Shown here one piece after another: positions 7,480-15,810 of a stretch of DNA of 41,178 bases. Source of the DNA: Gammaproteobacteria bacterium MedPE (lineage in GTDB: Bacteria > Pseudomonadota > Gammaproteobacteria > Enterobacterales > Psychrobiaceae). Positions within the stretch are counted from its first letter, which is position 1. Every line of letters begins with the position of its first letter. The notes beneath the pieces were generated by a model, which was given only the letters and a program-made list of their open reading frames with translations, was not told where the DNA came from and searched no databases. The stretch lies in assembly GCA_001874365.1 (NCBI GenBank), contig MPDF01000014.1, forward strand, positions 1-41,178, read 5' to 3'. Both the position numbers and the translations under genes were made by a program.

Positions 7480-8709
7480 TTAACGTCCTTTAACTAGAGG
7501 TAATTTTACAGAAGCGACAGCGCCTAACTCGCGATGATTACTCAGCACAAGCTCACCATTTAAACGTTCAAAGGTACTGTTAGATAACATAAGCGCCATA
7601 CCAAGTCCTTTATCACTTTCGACTAACGACGCGCCTAATGAACGAGACGCTTCAATACCGCCACCAAAATCTCTAATGTTAATGGTGACGTGAGACGTTG
7701 TGGCCGTTAGCCCTAACTCAACTTGATTCACACCTGATTGTTGGTTGGACTTAACAGCATTTTGCAACAGGTTACAAATTGCAGGTAATAACATCGCATC
7801 AGATTGAATCAACATGGCGTTAAAATCATCATTTGTTATATGGGTCACTAACTCTAACTCTGGGTATTGAAGATTACAGGCCGTTTTAATATCTTTAAGC
7901 AACATTAATGGTGATATTTCAATCGTCTTATTTTCACGAATCGCAGTGGCAAGCTCTCTAAAATGATTGAGTTCATTACGGCAAATTTCCAATGGTGACT
8001 CCATCGCTTTCACCGCTTCTTCATTTGGAAACTCTTCGTGAATTTCTTCAAACAATAGCTGTAAATTTGCCAGTGGCGTAGCCAATTGGTGAGTGACTTG
8101 GGCCGACGCCACCCCCAATGAAATTAATTGCTCACTTTTAAGCTGTTCTTCTCGTTGTTTGGCAATGGCCCGTTCACGATTAGTAATCATTTTCGACATG
8201 GTGCCAACAACTAGTGTCACGACAATGACTGACAAAAGAAAGTTAACCCACATACCAATAAAATGATTGGTCATGTCCATGTGATGTTGATGAGTCGGCA
8301 AGCTCATTAACAATGCGCTATAAGCAATCACCGCACACAGTGATACAAAAGCCAACATACGTGTTGGTAAACTGACCGCCCCAATCACAATCGGCATCAA
8401 TAACAGCGAAACAAACGCATTAGTTGCACCACCGCTATACGCCATCAGCAGTGTTAAAAAAACGATATCAGCAATGGCCTGTGCAGCAACCGCAAAGGAA
8501 GACGCTTGATGGTGGCGATACCAGCGCCAACTAAAAAGATGAAATGCAGTTTCAAATGCAATGATTGTAAGCAAAGGAAATATTGTAATATCTTGTGGCA
8601 TCACAGCAAAAAAACCAATCACAGCGCACAGCTGAATAGCGATTGCCATCGTTCTTAGAAGTAAGATTCGCTCAATTGCACCCATCATTTTAAAATCAAT
8701 TAAAGTCAA
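7480..8709 (-). CDS. RegB/PrrB/ActS-type membrane sensor histidine kinase
   Basis: A 409-residue inner-membrane kinase with about six N-terminal membrane helices (residues 15-172). The loop GGATNAF (93-99) corresponds to the family's ubiquinone-binding GGxxNPF motif, with Pro replaced by Ala. The H-box is THQLATPLANL with phospho-His207. Cys243 in the segment EICRNEL matches the position of the redox-active cysteine of RegB. The ATPase domain has N313 (NLLQNAV), DFGGGI and KGLGMAL. Start is a TTG at 8709 with an AGGT site upstream; the ATG at residue 8 is an alternative. It is expected to phosphorylate the response regulator encoded immediately downstream, according to quinone or thiol redox state. 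Confidence 0.88.
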   Translation of the reverse strand: MTLIDFKMMGAIERILLLRTMAIAIQLCAVIGFFAVMPQDITIFPLLTIIAFETAFHLFSWRWYRHHQASSFAVAAQAIADIVFLTLLMAYSGGATNAFVSLLLMPIVIGAVSLPTRMLAFVSLCAVIAYSALLMSLPTHQHHMDMTNHFIGMWVNFLLSVIVVTLVVGTMSKMITNRERAIAKQREEQLKSEQLISLGVASAQVTHQLATPLANLQLLFEEIHEEFPNEEAVKAMESPLEICRNELNHFRELATAIRENKTIEISPLMLLKDIKTACNLQYPELELVTHITNDDFNAMLIQSDAMLLPAICNLLQNAVKSNQQSGVNQVELGLTATTSHVTINIRDFGGGIEASRSLGASLVESDKGLGMALMLSNSTFERLNGELVLSNHRELGAVASVKLPLVKGR

Positions 8710-8931
8710 TGTGTTACCTCGCTTTTAAAGTCTCAAAATTATACACCTAATTGAATATGTAATGTTGAATTAAACGACAAAAAGATACTATTTCTGTTAG
8801 AAATAACGCCTATAAATCAACCAAGCCAAGCGCTTGCTTGGTTATTCAAAAAAAAGCTGTTAAGGTGACTTGATAAGAATAAAAAAACAGCGACTATTAA
8901 CATGAATTACGCTGTAAAATAGAAGGTGATT

Positions 8932-9588
8932 ATGGCTTTTGTTGCCTTGACACAACAAAACAACGAGCAGATTTTATCGCAACTTATCGATGAATCGATA
9001 ATTGTTGATCCGCAAAGCCCTAAAGGGCGCTTACTTGGCACTGCTGCAACCTTGTTTCGCGATCGCGGTTTTGATAAAACAACAGTGCGCGATCTTGCCA
9101 AAGCGATAGGTATTCAATCGGGTAGTTTGTTTCATCATTACCCTAACAAACAAGAAATTCTAAAGCAGGTAATGCAACAGGCGATTTTACTCAATATTCG
9201 CCGTGTAGATTTGGCGTTGTCACTTAACCACACCATTAAAGACAAATTACTGGCGTTAATTCTCTGTGAGTTTCAAGCGCTAATTTTAGATACCAGTGCC
9301 CATATTTCAGTGTTGGTATTTGAGTGGCGTGCGCTAAATGAAGAAAATCAAACTATCATGCTAAAACTACGCGACGAATACGAGCAATACTGGATTGATG
9401 TATTGGCACAAGCGCAGCAGCAAGGCATGATAAGTATTGATCATCATATATTGCGACGCTTACTAAATGGTGCCATTAATTGGTCACTCAATTGGTATAA
9501 ACCTAACGGTGACTTATCATTAGAGCAGCTCGCAAACATGACATTACAAATGGTACTCAACGACCACGCAACTATAAAACAACAATAA
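8932..9588 (+). CDS. TetR family transcriptional regulator upstream of fadD
   Basis: A 218-residue TetR-type repressor. The helix-turn-helix lies at about residues 22-68 (AATLFRDRGFDKTTVRDLAKAIGIQSGSLFHHYPNKQEIL). The remainder is a helical ligand-binding domain of the KstR2-like kind by general look. I use the ATG at 8932, preceded by GAAGG; an in-frame GTG lies six bases earlier. The acyl-CoA ligase gene starts 24 bp downstream, so the regulator probably responds to an acyl-CoA or fatty acid and controls this operon; that is inferred from context. Confidence 0.85.
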   Translation: MAFVALTQQNNEQILSQLIDESIIVDPQSPKGRLLGTAATLFRDRGFDKTTVRDLAKAIGIQSGSLFHHYPNKQEILKQVMQQAILLNIRRVDLALSLNHTIKDKLLALILCEFQALILDTSAHISVLVFEWRALNEENQTIMLKLRDEYEQYWIDVLAQAQQQGMISIDHHILRRLLNGAINWSLNWYKPNGDLSLEQLANMTLQMVLNDHATIKQQ

Positions 9589-9612
9589 TAGATTAGGTAT
9601 TTGGAGGAAATA

Positions 9613-11301
9613 ATGGACGCATCTTTTTGGGACGGGAAACGCGCCCCCGGTGTCGCAAACAATCTCGACTTTGGGCAATTCAGTTCTGCGATTGAAGTTA
9701 TCGAACAGGCTATGAAAAATTTCCCCGATCGTAAGGCCTTTACTGGCTTTGGGCATTCAATGACCTTTCGAGAAATCGATCAATACAGTGCCGCTTTTAC
9801 TCACTATCTACAAAATCATACCGATCTAAAACCCGGCGACAAAATTGCGATTCAAATGCCTAATACACTGCAATATCCGATTGCAATGTATGGTGCGATG
9901 CGCGCAGGCTTAGTCGTCGTTAACACCAACCCTCTTTACACTGAGCGTGAAATGATTCACCAGTTTAACGACTCAGGGGCGACTGCACTATTATGCATGG
10001 ATATTTTCGCTAAATCAGTGCAAAACATTCAAGATCAAACAGGCGTTAAGACCGTTTTAGTGACATCAATGGGTGATATGCTGCCGACCATGAAACGCTG
10101 GGTGGTTAATACCTTAATAAAACGCGTGAAAAAAATGGTTCCTGCTTACCATCTACCAGAAGCAATTTCCTTTAGACAAATCCTTAAAGAGAACCTCGGC
10201 AAAGGGTTTACCCCTGCACACCTTGCCAACCCTGAAGACACGATTGTTCTGCAATACACAGGTGGCACGACTGGCGTCTCAAAAGGAGCAGAACTCACCA
10301 ACGGTAATTTAATTGCCAATATGCTGCAAGCGGCAGAGCTGTTGCATCAAGAAGATGGTAAAGGCAATCGAATATTTGATACCACTGAAGCCAACGTTGT
10401 TGCGCCTCTACCGCTCTATCACATTTATTCATTTACTGTGCACTTAATGGCTTTTGTTCACCTAGGTGTTCACAGTATTTTAATCGCTAATCCCCGAGAC
10501 ACTAACTTATTCATCAAGGCTATTAAATCATGGAAACTTTCGGGTTTCATTGGTTTGAATACGCTATTTGTATCGTTAATGAATCACCCAGAATTTAAGA
10601 AACTCGACTTTAGTAAGTTAGTATTCACTCTCTCAGGTGGTACTGCATTAGCAACTGATACGTCGGCACGTTGGAAAGAAATGACTGGCTGTTCAATTTC
10701 AGAAGCCTACGGGCTAACAGAAACATCGCCAGCTGCTTGTATGAATCCACTGAATGGTTTTGAGCGTGTTGGTACTGTTGGTATTCCACTGCAAGGAACA
10801 GCCGTCAAATGTATTGACGATCAAGAAAATGAAGTAGCCATCGGTGAGCGTGGGGAGCTATGTATTAAAGGCCCACAAGTCATGAAAGGCTACTGGCAAA
10901 ATGAACAAGCAACCAAGGACACCTTTACTAATGACGGTGAGTGGTTAAAAACTGGAGATGTTGCCATTATCGACGAAGATGGCTTCGTTTCTATTGTTGA
11001 TCGCATCAAAGATATGATTATTGTTTCTGGATTTAACGTTTATCCAAACGAGATTGAAGATGTATTATCTCAACACCCAGACGTTGAAAACTGTGCTGCT
11101 ATTGGTGTTGCCGATGATAGATCAGGTGAAACCGTGAAAGTGTTTATCGTCGCTAAAGGCGACAAGCAATTAAGTATCGATGAAATCAAAGAATTCTGCC
11201 GCGAGCACCTCACCGCTTACAAACTTCCGCGCAAGGTCGAATACCGCGATGAGCTACCAATGACGCCAGTCGGAAAAATTCTGCGCCGCGAACTGCGTTA
11301 A
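9613..11301 (+). CDS. fadD: Long-chain fatty acid--CoA ligase, FadD-like
   Basis: A 562-residue member of the ANL adenylating superfamily that activates fatty acids with ATP and CoA at the inner membrane. Motifs in order: the P-loop-like YTGGTTGVSKGAEL near residue 216, the A5 motif SEAYGLTETSPA near 368, the WLKTGDVAIIDEDGF segment near 443, DRIKDMIIVSGFNVYP near 463, and the C-terminal lysine in TPVGKILRREL. Length and sequence follow E. coli FadD (561 residues) closely, including QMPNTLQYPIAMYG and NPLYTEREM. The frame extends to a TTG at 9601, but GGAGG at 9602-9606 is the ribosome site for the ATG at 9613. Other medium-chain ligases cannot be excluded. Confidence 0.9.
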   Translation: MDASFWDGKRAPGVANNLDFGQFSSAIEVIEQAMKNFPDRKAFTGFGHSMTFREIDQYSAAFTHYLQNHTDLKPGDKIAIQMPNTLQYPIAMYGAMRAGLVVVNTNPLYTEREMIHQFNDSGATALLCMDIFAKSVQNIQDQTGVKTVLVTSMGDMLPTMKRWVVNTLIKRVKKMVPAYHLPEAISFRQILKENLGKGFTPAHLANPEDTIVLQYTGGTTGVSKGAELTNGNLIANMLQAAELLHQEDGKGNRIFDTTEANVVAPLPLYHIYSFTVHLMAFVHLGVHSILIANPRDTNLFIKAIKSWKLSGFIGLNTLFVSLMNHPEFKKLDFSKLVFTLSGGTALATDTSARWKEMTGCSISEAYGLTETSPAACMNPLNGFERVGTVGIPLQGTAVKCIDDQENEVAIGERGELCIKGPQVMKGYWQNEQATKDTFTNDGEWLKTGDVAIIDEDGFVSIVDRIKDMIIVSGFNVYPNEIEDVLSQHPDVENCAAIGVADDRSGETVKVFIVAKGDKQLSIDEIKEFCREHLTAYKLPRKVEYRDELPMTPVGKILRRELR

Positions 11302-11324
11302 CTGACACCTAGTTAACATAATAA

Positions 11325-11352
11325 AAAAGGGCAATCACTAGATTGCCCTTTT
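11325..11352. terminator. Bidirectional intrinsic terminator after fadD
   Basis: AAAAGGGCAATC-ACTA-GATTGCCCTTTT: a perfect 12-bp stem with a 4-base loop and A/T tracts on both sides, between the convergent fadD and RutR-like genes. Confidence 0.93.
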
Positions 11353-11369
11353 CGTTTAAGCAACTGGTA

Positions 11370-12029
11370 TTAATTTAATCCCACACCCTTGAGAATAATG
11401 TGGGTAATTGACGCAATAATACGCTCAAAATCGTCATCATCTAACGAGTCTTTATCCATTGCTGCACGCACCTGAACACCAAAGTCAGCATAATGTTGAG
11501 TTGACCCCCAAATCATAAAGAGTAAATGCATTGGATCAATGGCATCCATTTTTCCTTGATCAATCCATGACTGAAAACCATTGGTAATATTCAAGATTGC
11601 TACGCGATAATCTTGCTTTAAATACTGGCCGATATGCGGTGCACCGTGGATGATTTCACTTGCAAAGATTCTCGATGCATTTGGATTATTCTTTGCAGAT
11701 AACACCTTAGCGCGAATATAGCCGGTTAATGTTTCTTTAGGATCATCTTCAGGATTAATATCAGCGACCGTCGAGTTCCACACTTCAACAATGTCACCTA
11801 AAACGGCAGCGTATAAATCGACTTTGTTTTTAAAGTAATAATGAATGTTAGCACGAGGCAACTCAGCACGCTCGGCAATACGTTTCATTGACGCACCTTT
11901 AAACCCGAAAGTTACAAACTCTTCTTCGGCGGCGGCAATAATACGCAATTGATTTTTCTGACGAATTCGCCCAACAGGTTGATTCGGACGATTTTCAAGA
12001 ATATTCACTTCACTCATAATTTCAGACAT
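11370..12029 (-). CDS. RutR-like TetR family regulator
   Basis: A 219-residue TetR-type regulator. The helix-turn-helix is at about residues 28-72 (AAAEEEFVTFGFKGASMKRIAERAELPRANIHYYFKNKVDLY). The C-terminal domain belongs to the YcdC/RutR type: NPNASRIFASEIIHGAPH and IDPMHLLFMIWGSTQHYADFGVQV align well with E. coli RutR, which senses uracil. No pyrimidine-catabolism gene lies nearby, so the ligand is not assigned. The N-terminus carries an extension before the DNA-binding domain. The LysR gene lies 125 bp upstream in the same direction. Confidence 0.85.
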   Translation of the reverse strand: MSEIMSEVNILENRPNQPVGRIRQKNQLRIIAAAEEEFVTFGFKGASMKRIAERAELPRANIHYYFKNKVDLYAAVLGDIVEVWNSTVADINPEDDPKETLTGYIRAKVLSAKNNPNASRIFASEIIHGAPHIGQYLKQDYRVAILNITNGFQSWIDQGKMDAIDPMHLLFMIWGSTQHYADFGVQVRAAMDKDSLDDDDFERIIASITHIILKGVGLN

Positions 12030-12154
12030 CTGCTTAAGAAGCGCCTAGTATAAGGAATTTGTATGTTGGGTAAAAGTGCTATCAGAAGAAACACCAATCT
12101 AACGGTTAAATTTCAGTTCAATGAAGTGAGTTTTCTAATCCATCGCGAAACCAA

Positions 12155-13060
12155 TCAATCTTCGATCAAGACTCGATTAAAGTAACTCTTCAAAAAATCT
12201 AATAACAAACGCAGTTTTTTAGAGCTCGCACTGCCGGGGGGAAAAACGCCGTAGACATTAATGTCTTTCATAGCGTAGTCGTCTAGTACCGACATCAAGG
12301 TCCCTTGACGGATCTTAGGAATGGCATCGTACATCGGAATTTTTGCTAAGCCATGGCCTCCTTCGACAAAAGCGGTTCTGGCGGCTGCGTTATTGGTTTC
12401 AATGCTTCCCTTCACACTGACTGTGTAAGATCGAGAACCTTTGGTTAACTCAATATTACTCGCCGTCAATTTATAAATTACCCACTCATGATGACTAAGA
12501 TCACTAGGCTTTTGGGGTATACCACGTTTTTCAAAATAACTAGGCGCGCCGCATAAACAGGTTTTTAATGTCGATAACTTCGTTGCTTGCAAACCTGAAT
12601 CTGGTAACGGAGCACCGCGAATAGCCAAATCGATACCTTGCTGCAAAATATTCACCACTTCATCGGTGAGCATGACATCCAGTTCTATCTTTGGGTAAAG
12701 CCCGCGAAATTCATTAAGTGCAGGAACGATGGTTTGCAGTCCGACGTTAACGGGACAAGTTATTTTAAGGCGACCTATGGGATCTGTTTTCAAATTCTCT
12801 ATTTGCTGATTAGCTGCCGTAGCTTGCTGAGCGATAACTCGACAATGTTGATAATAGTCATTACCAGCTTCGGTTAATGAAATAGTTCGGGTAGAACGAT
12901 TAAGCAGTGTAATAGCCAGTTGCTGTTCAAGTTTTTTAATATGATAACTAATCACTGCCCGCGATAACCCTAATTGTTTAGCGGCACCGCTTAACGTCCC
13001 TTGCTCAACAACTTGGGCAAAAACCACCATACTCTTTAATTGTTCAAATGAAATATTCAT
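12155..13060 (-). CDS. LysR family regulator, divergent from DJ-1/yqhD operon
   Basis: A 301-residue LysR-type regulator. Winged helix-turn-helix at about residues 4-63 (FAQVVEQGTLSGAAKQLGLSRAVISYHIKKLEQQL), followed by the periplasmic-binding-protein-like effector domain (about 90-295, GRLKITCPVNVGLQTIVPAL to the end). It is transcribed away from the DJ-1-like and YqhD genes with a 109-bp gap holding a perfect palindrome, the classic layout for a LysR activator of its neighbour. In E. coli the equivalent reductase is controlled by an AraC-type protein (YqhC), so this would be a different regulator for the same enzyme. Confidence 0.9.
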   Translation of the reverse strand: MNISFEQLKSMVVFAQVVEQGTLSGAAKQLGLSRAVISYHIKKLEQQLAITLLNRSTRTISLTEAGNDYYQHCRVIAQQATAANQQIENLKTDPIGRLKITCPVNVGLQTIVPALNEFRGLYPKIELDVMLTDEVVNILQQGIDLAIRGAPLPDSGLQATKLSTLKTCLCGAPSYFEKRGIPQKPSDLSHHEWVIYKLTASNIELTKGSRSYTVSVKGSIETNNAAARTAFVEGGHGLAKIPMYDAIPKIRQGTLMSVLDDYAMKDINVYGVFPPGSASSKKLRLLLDFLKSYFNRVLIED

Positions 13061-13098
13061 TCATTTACCCTCTTTAACTTTCTTATCAAAACATACGC

Positions 13099-13147
13099 CA
13101 TTGTATTAATTATTGATACAATGAAATCAAAATTATCTGCATTGTAT
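13099..13147. promoter_or_regulatory. Putative LysR operator: palindrome plus third half-site
   Basis: CATTGTAT (13099-13106), nine bases, then ATACAATG (13116-13123): a perfect 8-bp inverted repeat that fits the T-N11-A LysR-box form. A further copy of CATTGTAT lies at 13140-13147, nearer to the DJ-1-like gene. The position, between divergent LysR and target genes, matches recognition and activation sites. Confidence 0.65.
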
Positions 13148-13169
13148 GATTTAAATGGAGGCGTAAACT

Positions 13170-13892
13170 GTGGGTTATCAACTTACACATCGAGTAAAAG
13201 CAATGACTACAAAACACGTTTTAATGGTTTTAACCTCTCACAATCAACTAGGTAATACTGGCGAGAAAACTGGCTTTTGGGTTGAAGAGTTTGCTGCCCC
13301 TTATTTTGCATTTAAAGATGCTGGCTATGAAATAACTTTAGCTTCTCCATTAGGTGGACAGCCACCTATCGATCCAAAGAGCGAATTAGCTGACTTTCAA
13401 ACGCAAGATACACAGCGTTTTAACAATGACGAACAAGTGAAAGCGCAATTATCGAATACGCTAAAACTCAGTCAAGTAATTGCATCAGATTACGACGCCA
13501 TATTCTACCCTGGTGGCCACGGCCCATTATGGGATTTAGTCGATGATGCTGATTCAATGGCCTTAATCCAATCAACAATAGACGCAAATAAGCCGGTAGC
13601 AACCGTTTGTCATTCAAGTGCTGTGCTACTTAATATCAAAGACAATAACGATACTTACCTTATTAATGAAAAAGCAGTTTCAGGCTTTACTAATAATGAA
13701 GAAGCGGCTGTTGAGTTAACCCAAATCGTCCCTTTTTTATTAGAAGACGAATTAATTAAACGCGGCGCTGACTATCAACGTGCAGCTGATTGGACACCTT
13801 TTGCGGTTCAAGATGGATTGATTATCTCAGGACAAAATCCAGCGAGCTCTGCGCTTGTTGCGCAAAAGCTTATCACTCACTTGAGCCAATAA
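13170..13892 (+). CDS. DJ-1/PfpI family protein (class I glutamine amidotransferase-like)
   Basis: A 240-residue DJ-1/PfpI superfamily protein of the Hsp31-like subgroup. The nucleophile is Cys147 in ATVCHSSAVLL, followed by His148; the acidic partner lies in TGFWVEEFAAPY (Glu39/Glu40), and YPGGHGPLWDL is the family's glycine-rich loop. Subgroup members often act as glutathione-independent glyoxalases or deglycase/chaperone-like proteins. The GTG at 13170 has GGAGG 8 bases upstream, so I keep it; the ATG at 13203 is the alternative and has no clear site. It is followed 15 bp later by yqhD, and both probably serve in removal of reactive aldehydes. Confidence 0.88.
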   Translation: MGYQLTHRVKAMTTKHVLMVLTSHNQLGNTGEKTGFWVEEFAAPYFAFKDAGYEITLASPLGGQPPIDPKSELADFQTQDTQRFNNDEQVKAQLSNTLKLSQVIASDYDAIFYPGGHGPLWDLVDDADSMALIQSTIDANKPVATVCHSSAVLLNIKDNNDTYLINEKAVSGFTNNEEAAVELTQIVPFLLEDELIKRGADYQRAADWTPFAVQDGLIISGQNPASSALVAQKLITHLSQ

Positions 13893-13907
13893 TTACTAGG
13901 ACTTTTT

Positions 13908-15068
13908 ATGTTAAATTTTAGCTTTCATAACCCAACACGTATTCATTTTGGTTCAAATCAAATAACTCAGATCACCAATGAAATTCCGGCAGATGCCAAA
14001 GTGCTTTTAGTGTATGGCACTGGTTCAATCAAGAATAATGGCGTATACCAACAGGTGACCGACGCCCTCAAAAATCATCAATGGTTTGAATTCTCGGGCG
14101 TAGAGCCGAACCCTAGTTACGAAACGTTAACCAGAGCCTTACCAATAATAGCGTCAGAAAACATCGATTACTTACTCGCGGTTGGTGGTGGCTCTGTTGT
14201 AGACGGCGTTAAATTTATTGCCGCAGCAGCACAATTTGACGGTGATGAGCCTTGGGATATCCTCGCCAAAGGGGCTCCTGTGACAAAAGCACTACCGATT
14301 GGCGCCGTACTGACTCTGCCAGCAACAGGTTCTGAAAATAATGGCAACTCTGTGGTAACACGTGGCCGCGACAAACTGGCTTTTGCAAGCCCGTTAGTAA
14401 AACCTCAATTTGCAGTGCTTGATCCAGCAGTAACACTCACATTGTCAGATCGCCAAATTAGTAACGGCGTCGTTGACGCATTTGTTCATGTGATGGAGCA
14501 ATACCTCACTTACGATGTGAATGGGAAGGTGCAAGATCGCTTTGCTGAAGGACTACTGCAAACGCTTATCGAAGAAGGTCCAAAGGCATTATTACCAACG
14601 ACTAAAGATGATTTAGAGATTCGCGCTAACATCATGTGGTCGGCAACGATGGCACTTAATGGCTTAATTGGCGCCGGCGTGCCTCAAGATTGGTCAACGC
14701 ATATGATAGGACATGAGTTAACAGGTGGCTATGGCATCGATCACGCTCGTACGCTTTCAATTATCCTACCCGCTGTAATGAAAGTGAAACGCAATGACAA
14801 GCATGGAAAATTACTACAATACGCAACGCGTGTTTGGAATATCACCGACGGTAGCGATGATCAGAAGATCTCGCAGGCGATAGCCTTAACTGAAGGCTTT
14901 TTTAAAGAAATGCAAGTTCCAACAAGACTGTCAGATGTGCAGCTAGGTGAGACTGAAGTAAAAGATATCTTAGCGAAGCTAGACGAGCATGGTATGCGAG
15001 CACTGGGTGAACACGGCGATATTGATTTAACTGTCAGTGAGCAGATCCTCAATAGCGCATTAGTCTAA
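13908..15068 (+). CDS. yqhD: NADPH-dependent aldehyde reductase, YqhD type
   Basis: A 386-residue iron-containing-type alcohol dehydrogenase very close to E. coli YqhD throughout (opening NFSFHNPTRIHFG, GGGSVVDGVKFIAAAA for the cofactor, GVVDAFVHVMEQY, GLIGAGVPQDWSTHMIGHELTGGYGIDHA). Metal ligands Asp190, His194, His265 and His279 are present. YqhD reduces short-chain and lipid-peroxidation aldehydes (such as glyoxal, methylglyoxal or acrolein) with NADPH. Start ATG has AGGA upstream. It forms an operon with the DJ-1-like gene and is probably switched by the divergent LysR protein. Confidence 0.93.
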   Translation: MLNFSFHNPTRIHFGSNQITQITNEIPADAKVLLVYGTGSIKNNGVYQQVTDALKNHQWFEFSGVEPNPSYETLTRALPIIASENIDYLLAVGGGSVVDGVKFIAAAAQFDGDEPWDILAKGAPVTKALPIGAVLTLPATGSENNGNSVVTRGRDKLAFASPLVKPQFAVLDPAVTLTLSDRQISNGVVDAFVHVMEQYLTYDVNGKVQDRFAEGLLQTLIEEGPKALLPTTKDDLEIRANIMWSATMALNGLIGAGVPQDWSTHMIGHELTGGYGIDHARTLSIILPAVMKVKRNDKHGKLLQYATRVWNITDGSDDQKISQAIALTEGFFKEMQVPTRLSDVQLGETEVKDILAKLDEHGMRALGEHGDIDLTVSEQILNSALV

Positions 15069-15131
15069 GCAACCCACTTTCTTTTGCGATAAACTAATTG
15101 ACAGTGTTGTTAAGCCCATTGAAATCATGCG

Positions 15132-15743
15132 TTAGTTAGCCTGCCACTCGCTGCTAATTAACGTTTTGTTTGCTTGATTTATTTGACCATGAAACACACC
15201 ACCAGCGTTAATTTTCCCTACGCCTTTCGGCGTTCCTGTCATCACAATATCACCATCTTCTAAGGTAAAATGCTCCTTCAACGATTCAAGAATTTGTTGC
15301 GGTTTATACATCATCAGCTCAACGCCGCCTTGCTGAATAGCCTCACCATCGATAGCTAGTTTTAGGCTTAAACTGTCATCGATGTTCTCGATACTGACAA
15401 AATCTCCCATCACCGCAGAGCCGTCAAATGCCTTGGCGCGTTCCCATGGTAGGCCTTTGGCTTTCAGTTTGCTTTGGAGCTGACGTTTAGTGAGATCGAG
15501 GCCAAAACCTACAGCGCGAAATTCGCCGCCAATGACCATCAGGCAGATTTCGCCTTCGTAATGCAGTGGCTCTTGGTGAAAGCTGATTAGTTCGTTTGAA
15601 ATCGCGCTATTGGGTTTAAGAAACACCACCATTTCGTCAGGCATTTCATTACCGAGTTCTTGGATATGATCGACGTAATTACGGCCGATGCAGATAACTT
15701 TGCTGGGAGTGATGGGCTTGTCATCGAGATTAACGCTATTCAT
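15132..15743 (-). CDS. Fumarylacetoacetate hydrolase (FAH) family protein
   Basis: A 203-residue compact FAH-domain protein. Conserved features: CIGRNYVDHIQELGNE, FLKPNSAI, the metal-binding YEGEICLMV (Glu63, Glu65), GFGLDLTKR (Asp83), KAFDGSAVMGDF, and the closing DGDIVMTGTPKGVGKI. The loop between the second glutamate and the aspartate is shorter than in FAHD1-type proteins. Members act as hydrolases, isomerases or oxaloacetate tautomerase/decarboxylases on small keto acids; the substrate here is not known. It is convergent with yqhD and 67 bp downstream of the chemoreceptor gene on the same strand. Confidence 0.88.
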   Translation of the reverse strand: MNSVNLDDKPITPSKVICIGRNYVDHIQELGNEMPDEMVVFLKPNSAISNELISFHQEPLHYEGEICLMVIGGEFRAVGFGLDLTKRQLQSKLKAKGLPWERAKAFDGSAVMGDFVSIENIDDSLSLKLAIDGEAIQQGGVELMMYKPQQILESLKEHFTLEDGDIVMTGTPKGVGKINAGGVFHGQINQANKTLISSEWQAN

Positions 15744-15810
15744 GAGCTAAGAGTACTTTCAAATTAAATTTGCAAAGTATCTTAGCCCAAGTAGCAACAA
15801 GCCGACAGTG

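Noticed and set aside
11370-12029. Regulator of pyrimidine catabolism (true RutR)
   Set aside because: The C-terminal domain resembles RutR, but no rut or pyd gene is nearby and the ligand cannot be read from sequence, so only 'RutR-like' is used.
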